A stretch of DNA of 64,000 bases, taken from Marinobacter oulmenensis. Its GTDB lineage: Bacteria; Pseudomonadota; Gammaproteobacteria; Pseudomonadales; Oleiphilaceae. Under the pieces are notes generated by a model. That model had not been told where the DNA came from. It did not search any database and saw only the letters and a list, made by a program, of their open reading frames with translations. The translations under genes were made by a program, and so were the position numbers. Shown one piece after another: positions 30,127 through 40,239 of the stretch (positions within the stretch are counted from its first letter, which is position 1; the number at the start of each line of letters is the position of its first letter). The stretch covers positions 186,001 through 250,000 of the forward strand of contig NZ_JACHFE010000006.1 in assembly GCF_014201735.1 (NCBI RefSeq), read 5' to 3'.

Positions 30127-31002
30127 ATGGGACCTAAAGGTGTAGTGGGCCTTGCAGGCGCCCTGATTGTTGTCCTGCTCGTATTGTCCAGTGTGTTCAT
30201 TATTCCGGAGACCCACAGAGGTGTCATGCTGCGCTTCGGGGAGTTGGTCGAAACCGACATCCCGGCCGGTCTGCACTTCAAGGTGCCGGTCATTGACGAG
30301 GTCCGCGAATTCGACGTGCGGGTTCTGACCATGGATCTGCCGTCCCGTCAGTACCTGACCGTCGAGAAAAAACCGCTGGATGTGGATTCCTACGTGGCCT
30401 GGAAGATCCGTGACGTGGACCAGTTCTATCGGTCCACCGGTGGTGACGAATTCCGCGCCCAGACCCTGATTCTGTCCCGTGTGGATAACGGTCTTCGGGA
30501 CGAATTCGGTATCCGGACCATGCACGAGGTGGTGTCAGGTCAGCGCGATGAGCTGATGCACACCCTTCGGGACCGGGTCAACGAAACGGCCATAGCCGAG
30601 TTTGGTATTGAGGTTATGGACATCCGGGTCAAGGCGATTGAGCTGCCGGGACAAGTCAGTGAGAACGTCTATCGCCGCATGGCGACCGAACGTCACAAGC
30701 TGGCCCAGGAATTCCGTTCCCGTGGCCGGGAGCTGGCCGAAGGCATCCGCGCTGACGCCGATCGCCAGAAGACGGTTATCCTGGCCAACGCGTTTGCCGA
30801 AGCCGAGCAGACCCGTGGTGAAGGTGATGGTGAAGCCGCCCGCATCTACGCAGATGCCTACGGTGCCAATGAGGAGTTCTACAGCTTCTACCGTAGCCTG
30901 CAGGCGTATGAAAATACCTTCTCCAGCAAGGACGACATCATGGTCATTGATTCCGACAGTGACTTCATGAAGTTCCTGAAGGATCCGGCCGGGGCCAACT
31001 GA
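30127..31002 (+). CDS. hflC: FtsH regulator HflC
   Basis: 291 residues. The partner of HflK, with an N-terminal TM (about 6-25) and an SPFH domain; the charged coiled-coil (about 180-240, EFRSRGRELAEGIRADADRQ) is typical. GGAGGAG precedes the ATG at 30127. A strong terminator follows. Confidence 0.96.
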   Translation: MGPKGVVGLAGALIVVLLVLSSVFIIPETHRGVMLRFGELVETDIPAGLHFKVPVIDEVREFDVRVLTMDLPSRQYLTVEKKPLDVDSYVAWKIRDVDQFYRSTGGDEFRAQTLILSRVDNGLRDEFGIRTMHEVVSGQRDELMHTLRDRVNETAIAEFGIEVMDIRVKAIELPGQVSENVYRRMATERHKLAQEFRSRGRELAEGIRADADRQKTVILANAFAEAEQTRGEGDGEAARIYADAYGANEEFYSFYRSLQAYENTFSSKDDIMVIDSDSDFMKFLKDPAGAN

Positions 31003-31021
31003 TCCCGGTCAGGGGCCAAGT

Positions 31022-31055
31022 AAAAACCGGAATACTCCCGTATTCCGGTTTTTTT
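31022..31055 (+). terminator. Intrinsic terminator after hflC
   Basis: AAAACCGGAATAC (31023-31035) and GTATTCCGGTTTT pair perfectly across a 4-base loop, followed by a T-run ending at 31055. It closes the hflX-hflK-hflC unit. Confidence 0.92.
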
Positions 31056-31183
31056 GTGTCTGCCAAGCGTGTAGAATTTTCGCGGTTTTGTTTCGGGTTT
31101 TCCTGATCCGGAGCGGCGAAATCCAGAGTCATTTTCCCGGGCGGCCCCCGAAGCCAGCCGGGAACAACGGACAACAGAATCTC

Positions 31184-32374
31184 ATGACAGTATCTGATCG
31201 CTGGTTACTGCCCGATGGCGTCGAGGATATCCTTCCGCCACTGGCCGGGCAGATCGAGTCCCTGCGCCGGGACGTAATGGATACCTGCCAGCGCTGGGGG
31301 TATCGGCTTGTTATCCCCCCGCTGATTGAATACCTCGAATCCCTGTTTACCGGTACCGGCCATGATCTGGAACTGCAGACGTTCAAGCTGACGGATCAGT
31401 TGACCGGCCGGATGATGGGGGTGCGTGCCGACATGACGCCCCAGGCCGCCCGCATTGATGCCCACACCCTGGGCGACGAGGGCATTACCCGCCTGTGTTA
31501 CGCCGGCCATGTTCTGCATACCCGTCCCCGGCATATGCTCACCGGCCGGACGCCGATCCAGGCCGGCTGTGAGCTGTTTGGCAGTGCCTCGGAAACAGCC
31601 GATCTGGAAGTGATCAGCCTGATGCTGGAAACCCTGCGGGTGGCGGGTCTGCCCCGGGTGCACCTGGATCTGGCTCACGTGTCGATCTATGAAAGCCTGA
31701 TCACGGATGCCGGCTTTGATCGTGACACCGAAGAGGCGGTTTTTGACGCCATGGCCCGAAAATCCGTGCCGGAACTGGACCAGTTGCTGGGTGACTGTCC
31801 GGCCGGGTCTGCCGGAGCCCGCCTGCGGGAGCTGGCCCGGGTCAGCGGTGGGGTCGATGCTCTGGCAGACGCCCGACAGATTCTGGGTGGCGCCTCACCG
31901 GCGCTGGATGCTGCCCTGGCCCAACTGGCCCGGGTAGCCGACCTGCTGGCACGGGACTACCCGGAGGTCAGCCTGGGTTTCGATTTCTGTGAACTGCGGG
32001 GCTATAACTACCATACCGGACTGGTGTTTGCCGCCTATGTGCCAGGACATGGCGACTCGGTGGCCACCGGCGGGCGATACGATGCCATCGGCAGCGATTT
32101 CGGGCGCGCCCGCTCGGCGACAGGCTTCAGTCTTGATATCCGGGCACTGGTGGCCCTGGGGCAGCGCCCCTATGGCCGTGCCGGGGCGGTCTGGGCACCG
32201 GCTGATGAAGATCCGGCCCTGGAAGGGGTGATTTCCGGTCTGCGCATGACGGAAACCGTTATCCGCGCTCTTCCGGAAGATGCGGGGGTTGATCCCGCCA
32301 GCCGGGGTTGCGACCGGCAACTGGTCAAGCGTGACGGTCAGTGGGTGGTTGAACCACTGGCGGACAAATCCTGA
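31184..32374 (+). CDS. hisZ: ATP phosphoribosyltransferase regulatory subunit
   Basis: 396 residues. A histidyl-tRNA synthetase paralogue that partners the short-form HisG at the first step of histidine synthesis. Class II synthetase-like parts are visible (MMGVRADMTPQAARIDAH, GRTPIQAGCELFG, GRYDAIGSDFG), while the aminoacylation and anticodon-binding parts are absent. Its place between hflC and purA matches Pseudomonas. The ATG at 31184 begins the family-like sequence; the frame is open 32 codons upstream. Confidence 0.93.
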   Translation: MTVSDRWLLPDGVEDILPPLAGQIESLRRDVMDTCQRWGYRLVIPPLIEYLESLFTGTGHDLELQTFKLTDQLTGRMMGVRADMTPQAARIDAHTLGDEGITRLCYAGHVLHTRPRHMLTGRTPIQAGCELFGSASETADLEVISLMLETLRVAGLPRVHLDLAHVSIYESLITDAGFDRDTEEAVFDAMARKSVPELDQLLGDCPAGSAGARLRELARVSGGVDALADARQILGGASPALDAALAQLARVADLLARDYPEVSLGFDFCELRGYNYHTGLVFAAYVPGHGDSVATGGRYDAIGSDFGRARSATGFSLDIRALVALGQRPYGRAGAVWAPADEDPALEGVISGLRMTETVIRALPEDAGVDPASRGCDRQLVKRDGQWVVEPLADKS

Positions 32375-32415
32375 ATCAAATATCCAAGACCCCGAGCGCG
32401 TGCGGTCTGTTGTGA

Positions 32416-33720
<1,305 letters not shown>

Positions 33721-33739
33721 CTCGCACGGTGCAGGAATA

Positions 33740-33774
33740 GAAAAAGCCCGGTGGCTCAGGCCCCGGGCTTTTTT
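33740..33774. terminator. Bidirectional terminator between purA and cmoB
   Basis: AAAAAGCCCGG (33741-33751) pairs with CCGGGCTTTTT (33763-33773) across an 11-base loop. A-run and T-run flank it, so it can act for purA (plus) and cmoB (minus), which converge here. Confidence 0.88.
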
Positions 33775-33790
33775 GTTATCGGTAACCGTA

Positions 33791-34783
33791 TCAGGGCTTT
33801 TCGGCAATCAGGGTCGCCCGTTTGGGCCCCGGATAGCCCTCAATGGTTTTGCCCGGGTCGTCCGGGTCGAGGAAGTCGGCGAGCGAATTAAAACGCATCC
33901 AGTCGGTGCGCCGCTGCTCCTCGGTGGTGGTCTCGCTGACGTCCACCACCCGGGCATTGCGGAAGCCGGTGCGGTCGAGCCAACGCAGCAGGGTGGGGCA
34001 GCTGGGCAGGAACCAGACATTGCGCATCTGGCCGTAGCGGTCTTCGGGCATCAGGCTGTAACCCTCGGGGCCATCCACAACCAGGGTTTCCAGCACCAGC
34101 TCACCACCGCGGCGCAGGGTTCCTTTCAGTTCCAGCAGATGATCCAGTGGCGAGCGGCGGTGATACAGAACGCCCATGGAGAAAGTGGTGTCAAACAGCT
34201 CCAGCTTGCCCGGCAGATCCTCCATACGGATGGGGACCAGGTCCACCGGGACGTCACCCAGATAGCGTTTGACGGAGAGGAACTGGAACAGAAACAGCAG
34301 CCCCGGGTCGATCCCGACCACCCGCTGCGCGCCGGCTCCGGCCATACGCCAGCAGTGATAGCCGGAACCGCAGCCGACATCCAGAATGGTGCGCCCCTGC
34401 AGATCTGCAAGGTGGGGGGCCACCCGGTCCCACTTCCAGTCCGAGCGCCATTCGGTGTCGATGTGGGTACCGAAGAACTCGAACGGGCCCTTGCGCCAGG
34501 GCATCAGGCCCCGCAGACCCTGCTCCAGTTGTGCCTGCTGCTCTGCGGTTAGTGGAGAGGGGCTTTCGAGCGCCACCGTGGGCTGATCCAGCCTGCCCGT
34601 GGCGCCTGCAATATCAGGTAGCGATTGATAGGCCGTGAGCCACCGGGGAATATCCCCGTGGGGGTTGTCCTCGAACTTGTGTTCAAGCTGGGTGACGAGC
34701 TGATGGCTCCAGTCCTGGTAACCGATGGAGTCGAGATGTTGCAGCAGCGGTGAAAAATGGCGGTGCCAGTCAAAAACGCTCAT
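33791..34783 (-). CDS. cmoB: tRNA U34 carboxymethyltransferase CmoB
   Basis: 330 residues. It transfers the carboxymethyl group from carboxy-SAM to 5-hydroxyuridine at tRNA position 34. A substrate-binding N-domain is followed by a Rossmann methyltransferase fold with [15 protein letters not shown] and VVGIDPG. The ATG at 34783 ([12 protein letters not shown]) is the family start. cmoA ends 17 bases upstream, so the two form an operon making cmo5U. Confidence 0.94.
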   Translation of the reverse strand: MSVFDWHRHFSPLLQHLDSIGYQDWSHQLVTQLEHKFEDNPHGDIPRWLTAYQSLPDIAGATGRLDQPTVALESPSPLTAEQQAQLEQGLRGLMPWRKGPFEFFGTHIDTEWRSDWKWDRVAPHLADLQGRTILDVGCGSGYHCWRMAGAGAQRVVGIDPGLLFLFQFLSVKRYLGDVPVDLVPIRMEDLPGKLELFDTTFSMGVLYHRRSPLDHLLELKGTLRRGGELVLETLVVDGPEGYSLMPEDRYGQMRNVWFLPSCPTLLRWLDRTGFRNARVVDVSETTTEEQRRTDWMRFNSLADFLDPDDPGKTIEGYPGPKRATLIAEKP

Positions 34784-34799
34784 GGTGTCAGAACCCGGT

Positions 34800-35570
34800 T
34801 CATTGGTTGGTGGACGGGCTCTTGATGGCCAGCATGGAGACAAAGTTAAAGCACTGGTACCAGACAACGACCTGGTCGAAGCCGGCAGCCAGCAGTCGCT
34901 GGCGATGCTCCAAGAGGGTCTCGGGCAGCAGTACCTTTTCAATGGCCGCGCGCTTCTGGCTGATTTCCAGGTCTGAGTAGCCGTTGGCCCGTTTGAATTC
35001 GTGATGCAGGCGGGTCTGGGTTTCCTGTTCCTGTTCGCTCTCGAAGCGGATTTTCTCCGAGAGAATCAGCACGCCCCCCGGCAGGGTGGCGTCCGCGATG
35101 CGTCGCATCAGTCCCGGCCGCTGTTCAGGCGGTACAAACTGCAGGGTGAAATTCAGGGTGGTGACCGAGGCGTTGCTCAGCTCCGTCGTCAGGATGTCCT
35201 CGCAGCGAAGGGTGACGGGCAGATCGTGATCGTCCAGGGCAATGTAATGGCTGCAGCGCTCGAGCATGGCACTGGAGTTGTCTACGCCCACCAGCACGCA
35301 GTCGTCATGATGGATGCCGTGACGCATAGCCAGTGTCGAAGCGCCCAGTGAGCAGCCGAGGTCATAACAGTGGGTCCCGGGCTGAACGTACTGCTCGGTG
35401 ATCACTTCGATCATCGGGATGATGGTGGTGTAGCCGGGCACGGAACGCCGGATCATGTCCGGGAACACCCGGGCGACCGAGGCGTCGAAGCGGAAATCCT
35501 CGGGATTCCGCTCGGTGGCAAACAGCCGGTCTGTGACCTGCTCCGGCGGTGTCTGTTGCTTACTGCTCAT
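34800..35570 (-). CDS. cmoA: Carboxy-SAM synthase CmoA
   Basis: 256 residues. It converts SAM and prephenate to carboxy-SAM, used by CmoB. The Rossmann motif is [15 protein letters not shown], followed by [29 protein letters not shown] is typical of the N-terminus. The ATG at 35570 overlaps the upstream small gene by 11 bases, which suggests translational coupling. Confidence 0.94.
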   Translation of the reverse strand: MSSKQQTPPEQVTDRLFATERNPEDFRFDASVARVFPDMIRRSVPGYTTIIPMIEVITEQYVQPGTHCYDLGCSLGASTLAMRHGIHHDDCVLVGVDNSSAMLERCSHYIALDDHDLPVTLRCEDILTTELSNASVTTLNFTLQFVPPEQRPGLMRRIADATLPGGVLILSEKIRFESEQEQETQTRLHHEFKRANGYSDLEISQKRAAIEKVLLPETLLEHRQRLLAAGFDQVVVWYQCFNFVSMLAIKSPSTNQ

Positions 35571-35928
35571 CGTCGGTTCCGGCAGGTGGTGCGGCCGGGT
35601 CAATGTCAGTGGGCGAGGGCCGTACACAGCGAACGCCCCGATTCTTGTAGTCCACGAGGATGCCACGGAACGACGGGTCCACGTCGGCGGCGATGGCCAG
35701 GTAACCATCCACGCAGGCGGCATGCAGTTCCGATGGCTTGCGGGACATACGCAACTCTTCACCAGGCTTGAGGTGAATGGCCTGGAAGTCGCCAACCGGC
35801 ATGTGGTCCTTGTTGTCCGAGTGGTCGATCCGGCCGGTGCCTTCGAGCGCCCCGACGGTGCCGATGATGGCGATCACCGCAGTGATGATCAGGGCGCGTA
35901 CCGAGTAACGGGTTTCATTGGAGTTCAT
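35560..35928 (-). CDS. Small membrane-anchored hypothetical protein
   Basis: 122 residues with one N-terminal membrane segment (about 11-29) and a soluble domain, predicted periplasmic, with two cysteines (about residues 72 and 100). The tail is proline- and acid-rich. I do not recognise a family. GAGGA precedes the ATG. It lies between srkA and cmoA on the same strand and overlaps the cmoA start by 11 bases. Confidence 0.7.
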   Translation of the reverse strand: MNSNETRYSVRALIITAVIAIIGTVGALEGTGRIDHSDNKDHMPVGDFQAIHLKPGEELRMSRKPSELHAACVDGYLAIAADVDPSFRGILVDYKNRGVRCVRPSPTDIDPAAPPAGTDDEQ

Positions 35929-35950
35929 GAGGTCCTCGCTTTGGGTAAAG

Positions 35951-36970
35951 TCAGAATTGGCCCGGCAGGTTGATCGCCGGTTCCTGAAGCATGGCCAGTT
36001 GCTCTCTCAGGGACAGTATCTGGTCGGACCAGAACCGGGCCTGGCCAAACCACGGGAAAAATCGGGGAAAGGCCGGGTCCTGCCAGCGCCGGGCCAGCCA
36101 GGCGCAGTGAGAGATCTGCCGGTAACAACGCAGGGGTTCGATCAGGTGGCGTTCCCGGCGGTTGAATTCCCGGAACAGCTCATAGCCCTCAAGCAGTTCG
36201 CCCAGCTGCGCGCCCCGCTCAGAGGCCTCCCCGTTCAGCAGCAGCCACATGTCCTGAATGGCCGGTCCGCTCCGGCAGTCATCCAGATCGACAAACAGCA
36301 TCTGTTCCTCGCGGCACAGGATGTTGCCGGCGTGGCAGTCGCCATGGATGCGCAGCGTTTCGACGCTGCCGGCTTCCTCAACCCGGTGGCGGCAGTTGGC
36401 GATCAGGTCCGGTAGCAGGCTGTCCCAGGCGGGGCGCAGGTCCTGCGGAATCCAGTCGTTTTCAACCAGAAAACGGCTGTGCTGCTCGATGCCGTTGATC
36501 AGGTCAAAGGTCGGCCGGTGCTCAAAGGGCTTCAAGGCACCAACATTATGGATGCGGGCCAGCCATTGCCCCAGGCGGTAGAGGGTGTCGGTCACGCTGG
36601 TATCCGGACCCTGGCCACCGCGCTGGACAAAAACCGCGAACAGGAAGTCGCCGTGGCGCCCGAGGGAATGGCCGTTGTTCAGGACCATCGGGGCTATCAC
36701 CGGAATGTCGGCTTCCTCCAGCTCCCGGGAGAAGTCGTGTTCTTCCAGAATGGCCGCCTCTGACCACCGGCCCGGCCGGTAGAACTTGGCAATCACCGGA
36801 GGGCCATCCTCGAGCCCGACCTGATAGACCCGGTTCTCATAGCTGTTCAGGGCAAACAGGCGACCGCTGACAGCAAAACCCGCCTCTTCCATGGCATCAA
36901 GGATGATGTCGGGTGTCAGCGCGTCATACGGATGACTGGACGTCTGCGGGTCAGGAGTCTCTGTCGGCAT
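35951..36970 (-). CDS. srkA: Stress-response protein kinase SrkA (YihE)
   Basis: 339 residues. A Ser/Thr kinase of the aminoglycoside-phosphotransferase fold that in E. coli limits stress-induced death. The catalytic loop is HGDCHAGNIL, with the metal-binding FVDLDDC after it. NSYENRVYQVGLE marks the N-lobe, and K is in VIAKFYRPG. The ATG at 36970 (MPTETPD) is chosen; the open frame continues upstream through the divergent region. It overlaps no coding part of the divergent oxidoreductase. Confidence 0.92.
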   Translation of the reverse strand: MPTETPDPQTSSHPYDALTPDIILDAMEEAGFAVSGRLFALNSYENRVYQVGLEDGPPVIAKFYRPGRWSEAAILEEHDFSRELEEADIPVIAPMVLNNGHSLGRHGDFLFAVFVQRGGQGPDTSVTDTLYRLGQWLARIHNVGALKPFEHRPTFDLINGIEQHSRFLVENDWIPQDLRPAWDSLLPDLIANCRHRVEEAGSVETLRIHGDCHAGNILCREEQMLFVDLDDCRSGPAIQDMWLLLNGEASERGAQLGELLEGYELFREFNRRERHLIEPLRCYRQISHCAWLARRWQDPAFPRFFPWFGQARFWSDQILSLREQLAMLQEPAINLPGQF

Positions 36971-37088
36971 GGTTCTCAACAGCATGATTGATGTAGCGCG
37001 AAGTATACCGGTTATAGGGCCACAGGTAATGCAGGCAACCTTTTTCTGCGGTAACTTTTCGATCTGGATCAGGAAGAAAGCGACTATT

Positions 37089-38201
37089 GTGAGCGAAGAA
37101 ACCTTCAGCATACAAACGATTGTGATCGGCGCCGGTGTTGTTGGCCTGGCCATCGCCCGCCGGCTGGTGCTCTCCGGGCGGGAGGTTCTGCTGGTGGAGG
37201 CGGGGCCGCGCATTGGTGAAGGCATTTCCTCCCGCAACAGCGAGGTGATCCATGCCGGTATCTACTATCCACAGGACAGCCTGAAGGCCCGCCTGTGCGT
37301 GCGTGGACGACAGCAGCTCTATGACTTCGCGGCCAGTCACGGAGTCGGGGTATGGAACTGTGGCAAATGGATCGTTGCCTCGACACAGGAGCAGGCCCAG
37401 CGCCTGCAGGCGATCCGCAGCGCAGCGCTGGATAATGGTGTCCAGTTGTCGCCGCTCAATGGCCCGGTGGTCGAGCAGCAGGTGCCGGGTGTCCGGGCCT
37501 GCGCCGGGTTATGGTCGCCGGATACCGGCATTATCGACAGCCATGGGCTGATGCTGGCGCTGCTCGGCGATTTTCAGGATGCCGGTGGTCTGTTGGCGGT
37601 CAATAGTCCGGTCACGTCGGCAGAGACCGGCTCCGATGGTCACACCGTTTGGGTCGGAGGTAAATCTCCGGCCCGGTTGCAGGCGCAGGAAGTGGTGAAT
37701 GCTGCCGGATTGCAGGCACCGGCCATTGCCCGCCACTGGCAGGGGCTGCCCGATACCGGCAAGCCCCGGCAGTGGCTGGCCCGGGGTGTTTACTTCAGCT
37801 ACAGCGGCCGGCATCCGTTCAGTTCGCTGGTGTATCCTCTGCCGGAGCCCGGCGGGCTGGGTGTCCACCTGACCCTCGATCTTGCCCGTCAGGCGAGGTT
37901 CGGGCCGGATGTGGAATGGATCGACACCGAGGATTATGCCGTTAACCTGCAGCGCCGTGATGCCTTTATCGACAGTATCCGGCAATGGTGGCCCGCCCTG
38001 GAGCCGCAGCGGCTGCAACCGGCTTACGCTGGCATTCGCCCCAAGCTGGCCGGCCCGGACGGTGGCTTCATGGACTTCCGGATTGACGACCCGTCGTTTC
38101 ATGGCCTGGAGGGTCTGGTGAACCTGTTCGGTATTGAGTCCCCAGGGCTGACGTCCTGCCTGGCACTGGCCGATGAAGTGGCTGACAGGCTGGCTTCCTG
38201 A
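37089..38201 (+). CDS. FAD-dependent oxidoreductase, L-2-hydroxyglutarate oxidase-like
   Basis: 370 residues. A DAO-fold flavoprotein. The FAD-binding GAGVVGLAIARRL is near the N-terminus, SRNSEVIHAGIYYP is typical of the L-2-hydroxyglutarate oxidase/dehydrogenase group, and IESPGLTSCLALADEVA forms the C-terminal FAD motif. The likely start is GTG at 37089, with AGGAAG upstream; ATGs further up lie in the divergent promoter region. The substrate is an inference from family. It is convergent with comF, with a three-base gap. Confidence 0.8.
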   Translation: MSEETFSIQTIVIGAGVVGLAIARRLVLSGREVLLVEAGPRIGEGISSRNSEVIHAGIYYPQDSLKARLCVRGRQQLYDFAASHGVGVWNCGKWIVASTQEQAQRLQAIRSAALDNGVQLSPLNGPVVEQQVPGVRACAGLWSPDTGIIDSHGLMLALLGDFQDAGGLLAVNSPVTSAETGSDGHTVWVGGKSPARLQAQEVVNAAGLQAPAIARHWQGLPDTGKPRQWLARGVYFSYSGRHPFSSLVYPLPEPGGLGVHLTLDLARQARFGPDVEWIDTEDYAVNLQRRDAFIDSIRQWWPALEPQRLQPAYAGIRPKLAGPDGGFMDFRIDDPSFHGLEGLVNLFGIESPGLTSCLALADEVADRLAS

Positions 38202-38204
38202 GCC

Positions 38205-38933
38205 CTATCCCGGCGTTCTGGCCAGCGCCCACACCTGAATTTCCTCTGCACCAGCCCTGAGTAGTGTATCGGCGATGGTCCGGACGGTGGCGCCGGTGGT
38301 CACCACGTCATCGATGATGGCGACACGGGCCGGGACCTTTCCCTGAACCTGATAACTCCCCCTGAGGTTGGACAGCCGGCCGGTCCGGTCCAGCCCGCGC
38401 TGGGGCCGTGCCCGACGGGTACGCCTGAGCAGGGTCGTGGAGAGGGGAGTGGTCAACTCGCTGGAAAGGTATTCGGCGATGTCCTGGGCCTGGTTAAAGC
38501 CCCGGCGCCAGCGACGGCTCCAGTGCATGGGTGCCGGCAGGAGCAGGTCCGGGTAGTCGTTGCTGGCCAGTTCCGTTTGCAGGTATGAGGCCAGGCCGGC
38601 CAGAAGAGGTCGGGCGTACTGGCGCTGCCCCTGATACTTGTATCGACCGATCATGCCGTCGACCGGAAACTGGTAGCGCCAGGGAATCAGGCTTCGATGG
38701 AACGGCGGTGGTTGTTTCTGGCACTCCCCGCAACAGCGAAACTGAGCGGCATAGGGCAGCGGCAACGCGCACTGGTAGCAGTGCCAGAGATTGGCCGGCA
38801 GGTCATCGAGGCAGGCCTGGCACAGGCCATGACTGGCGTGCCGGGATAGGCAGTTAACGCAGCGGCCACTGGTGCGGTTGCTGTTAACCTTTAATCTAAC
38901 CAAGGTTGACAGGGGTGATAGTCCGTTTATCAT
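38205..38933 (-). CDS. comF: ComF-family phosphoribosyltransferase-like protein
   Basis: 242 residues. An N-terminal zinc ribbon with CVNC, CQAC, CYQC and CGEC pairs (about residues 25-75) is followed by a PRTase fold with the PRPP-binding VAIIDDVVTTGAT. ComF proteins are linked to DNA uptake, but the biochemical role is not settled. It is divergent from bioB with 50 bases between starts; its first codons overlap the bioB promoter and the BirA-like site. Confidence 0.9.
   Translation of the reverse strand: MINGLSPLSTLVRLKVNSNRTSGRCVNCLSRHASHGLCQACLDDLPANLWHCYQCALPLPYAAQFRCCGECQKQPPPFHRSLIPWRYQFPVDGMIGRYKYQGQRQYARPLLAGLASYLQTELASNDYPDLLLPAPMHWSRRWRRGFNQAQDIAEYLSSELTTPLSTTLLRRTRRARPQRGLDRTGRLSNLRGSYQVQGKVPARVAIIDDVVTTGATVRTIADTLLRAGAEEIQVWALARTPG
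38881..38912 (+). promoter_or_regulatory. Predicted BirA operator of the bio operon
   Basis: CTGTTAACC (38881-38889) and GGTTGACAG (38904-38912) form an inverted repeat with a 14-base spacer. The known gammaproteobacterial BirA site is TTGTAAACC-N15-GGTTTACAA, so spacing is one short and the halves vary. The right half overlaps the -35 of the bioB promoter. The site lies inside the comF start region. Confidence 0.65.
38906..38933 (+). promoter_or_regulatory. Predicted sigma70 promoter of bioB
   Basis: TTGACA (38906-38911), 16-base spacer, TATCAT (38928-38933), about 50 bases before the bioB ATG. The -35 is inside the right half of the BirA-like operator, so repressor binding would block it. 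Confidence 0.65.
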
Positions 38934-38936
38934 CGC

Positions 38937-38973
38937 GGTTTATCCGTAAACCATAATTAAAGCAAGGTTAACA
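38937..38973. promoter_or_regulatory. Second cluster of BirA-like half-sites
   Basis: GGTTTA-TCCG-TAAACC (38937-38952) is a palindrome, and GTAAACC (38946-38952) with GGTTAAC (38966-38972) forms another inverted pair with a 13-base spacer. This lies in the bioB leader and the likely comF promoter. It may be a second, weaker BirA site. Confidence 0.4.
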
Positions 38974-38983
38974 GGACTCCGTC

Positions 38984-40042
38984 ATGACCTCTACCGCGCC
39001 ACGCCACGACTGGACACTCAAAGAAGCCCGTGATCTTTTCAATCTGCCGTTCAACGATCTCCTGTTCCGGGCCCAGACCGTGCATCGCCAGCATTTCGAC
39101 CCCAATGAAGTGCAGGTCAGCACCCTGCTGTCCATCAAGACCGGGGCCTGTCCGGAAGATTGCAAGTACTGCCCGCAGAGCGGTCACTACAACACGGATC
39201 TCGAGAAGGAAAAACTTCTGGAGATCGAAAAGGTGGTTACTGAGGCCCGTTCCGCCCGCGAACGTGGTGCCTCCCGTTTCTGCATGGGGGCTGCCTGGCG
39301 CAGTCCCTCGAAAAAGGACATGCCCTACGTGCTGGACATGATCCGGCAGGTTAAATCCCTGGGCCTGGAAACCTGTATGACCCTGGGCATGCTCAGGGAG
39401 GATCAGGCGGTGGAACTGGCCGATGCCGGGCTCGATTATTACAACCACAATCTGGACACCTCCGAGCAGTACTACAACCACATCATCACGACCCGTACCT
39501 ACCAGGACCGCCTGGATACCCTCGACAATGTCCGTAAGGCGGGGATGAAGGTCTGCTGTGGTGGCATTCTGGGCATGGGCGAAGAGGAGAGCGACCGGAT
39601 GGGCCTGCTGGTTCAACTGGCCAATCTGCCCCAGCAGCCGGAGAGTGTTCCGATCAACATGCTGGTCAAGGTCAAGGGCACACCCCTGGAAGATGTTGAG
39701 GACATGGAGCCGTTCGACTTCGTCCGGATGATCGCCGTGGCGCGGATCATGATGCCCGAATCCCACGTGCGCCTGTCGGCCGGCCGGGAACAGATGAATG
39801 AGCAGATGCAGGCGCTGTGTTTCATGGCGGGCGCCAACTCCATTTTCTACGGCGAGAAACTGCTGACCACGTCCAACCCGGAAGCCGACTCCGACATGCA
39901 ACTGTTCCGCAAGCTGGGCATCCGGCCGGAACAGCGCGAGCAGTGCGCAACGGAAGAGCAGGAAGAGGAAGCGATTGCCGAAGCCGTGGAATACGAGGCC
40001 ACCCGCCATATGTTCTATGACGCGACCCGGGAGTCAGCCTGA
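38984..40042 (+). CDS. bioB: Biotin synthase
   Basis: 352 residues. A radical-SAM enzyme that inserts sulfur into dethiobiotin. The [4Fe-4S] motif is CPEDCKYC (C56, C60, C63); YYNHNLDTS and the later conserved C, N and R residues are present. It is the first gene of bioB-bioF-bioC-bioD. A family A hairpin element separates it from bioF. Confidence 0.97.
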   Translation: MTSTAPRHDWTLKEARDLFNLPFNDLLFRAQTVHRQHFDPNEVQVSTLLSIKTGACPEDCKYCPQSGHYNTDLEKEKLLEIEKVVTEARSARERGASRFCMGAAWRSPSKKDMPYVLDMIRQVKSLGLETCMTLGMLREDQAVELADAGLDYYNHNLDTSEQYYNHIITTRTYQDRLDTLDNVRKAGMKVCCGGILGMGEEESDRMGLLVQLANLPQQPESVPINMLVKVKGTPLEDVEDMEPFDFVRMIAVARIMMPESHVRLSAGREQMNEQMQALCFMAGANSIFYGEKLLTTSNPEADSDMQLFRKLGIRPEQREQCATEEQEEEAIAEAVEYEATRHMFYDATRESA

Positions 40043-40060
40043 TTCCGGGGTTGTGACGTG

Positions 40061-40166
40061 GGAGGCTGGGGTACACTTCCTGGGACACGCTACGAGCACA
40101 TCCATGTGGGCTTGTTTCGGGCCGTCCCTGGCCCTCAACAGTCCCAGCAAGTGCACCCCGCCCTCC
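40061..40166. repeat. Family A core-in-hairpin element, copy 1
   Basis: The left arm (40061-40086) and right arm (40141-40166) are complementary at 22 of 26 positions. They enclose a 54-base core (40087-40140) that matches the core of copy 2 (57355-57408) at 51 of 54 positions. Inside the core are two small hairpins: CACAT-CC-ATGTG and GGGCC-N6-GGCCC. The element sits between bioB and bioF inside the operon. Arms resemble copy 2 only in a short GGTAC..CTTCC stretch. Confidence 0.85.
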
Positions 40167-40239
40167 TGCCAGTCTGACGGTTCACCGCGACCAGCCTTGC
40201 GCAATGCAGAGTCAGTTTTTTACCAATGATGGTTCATAC

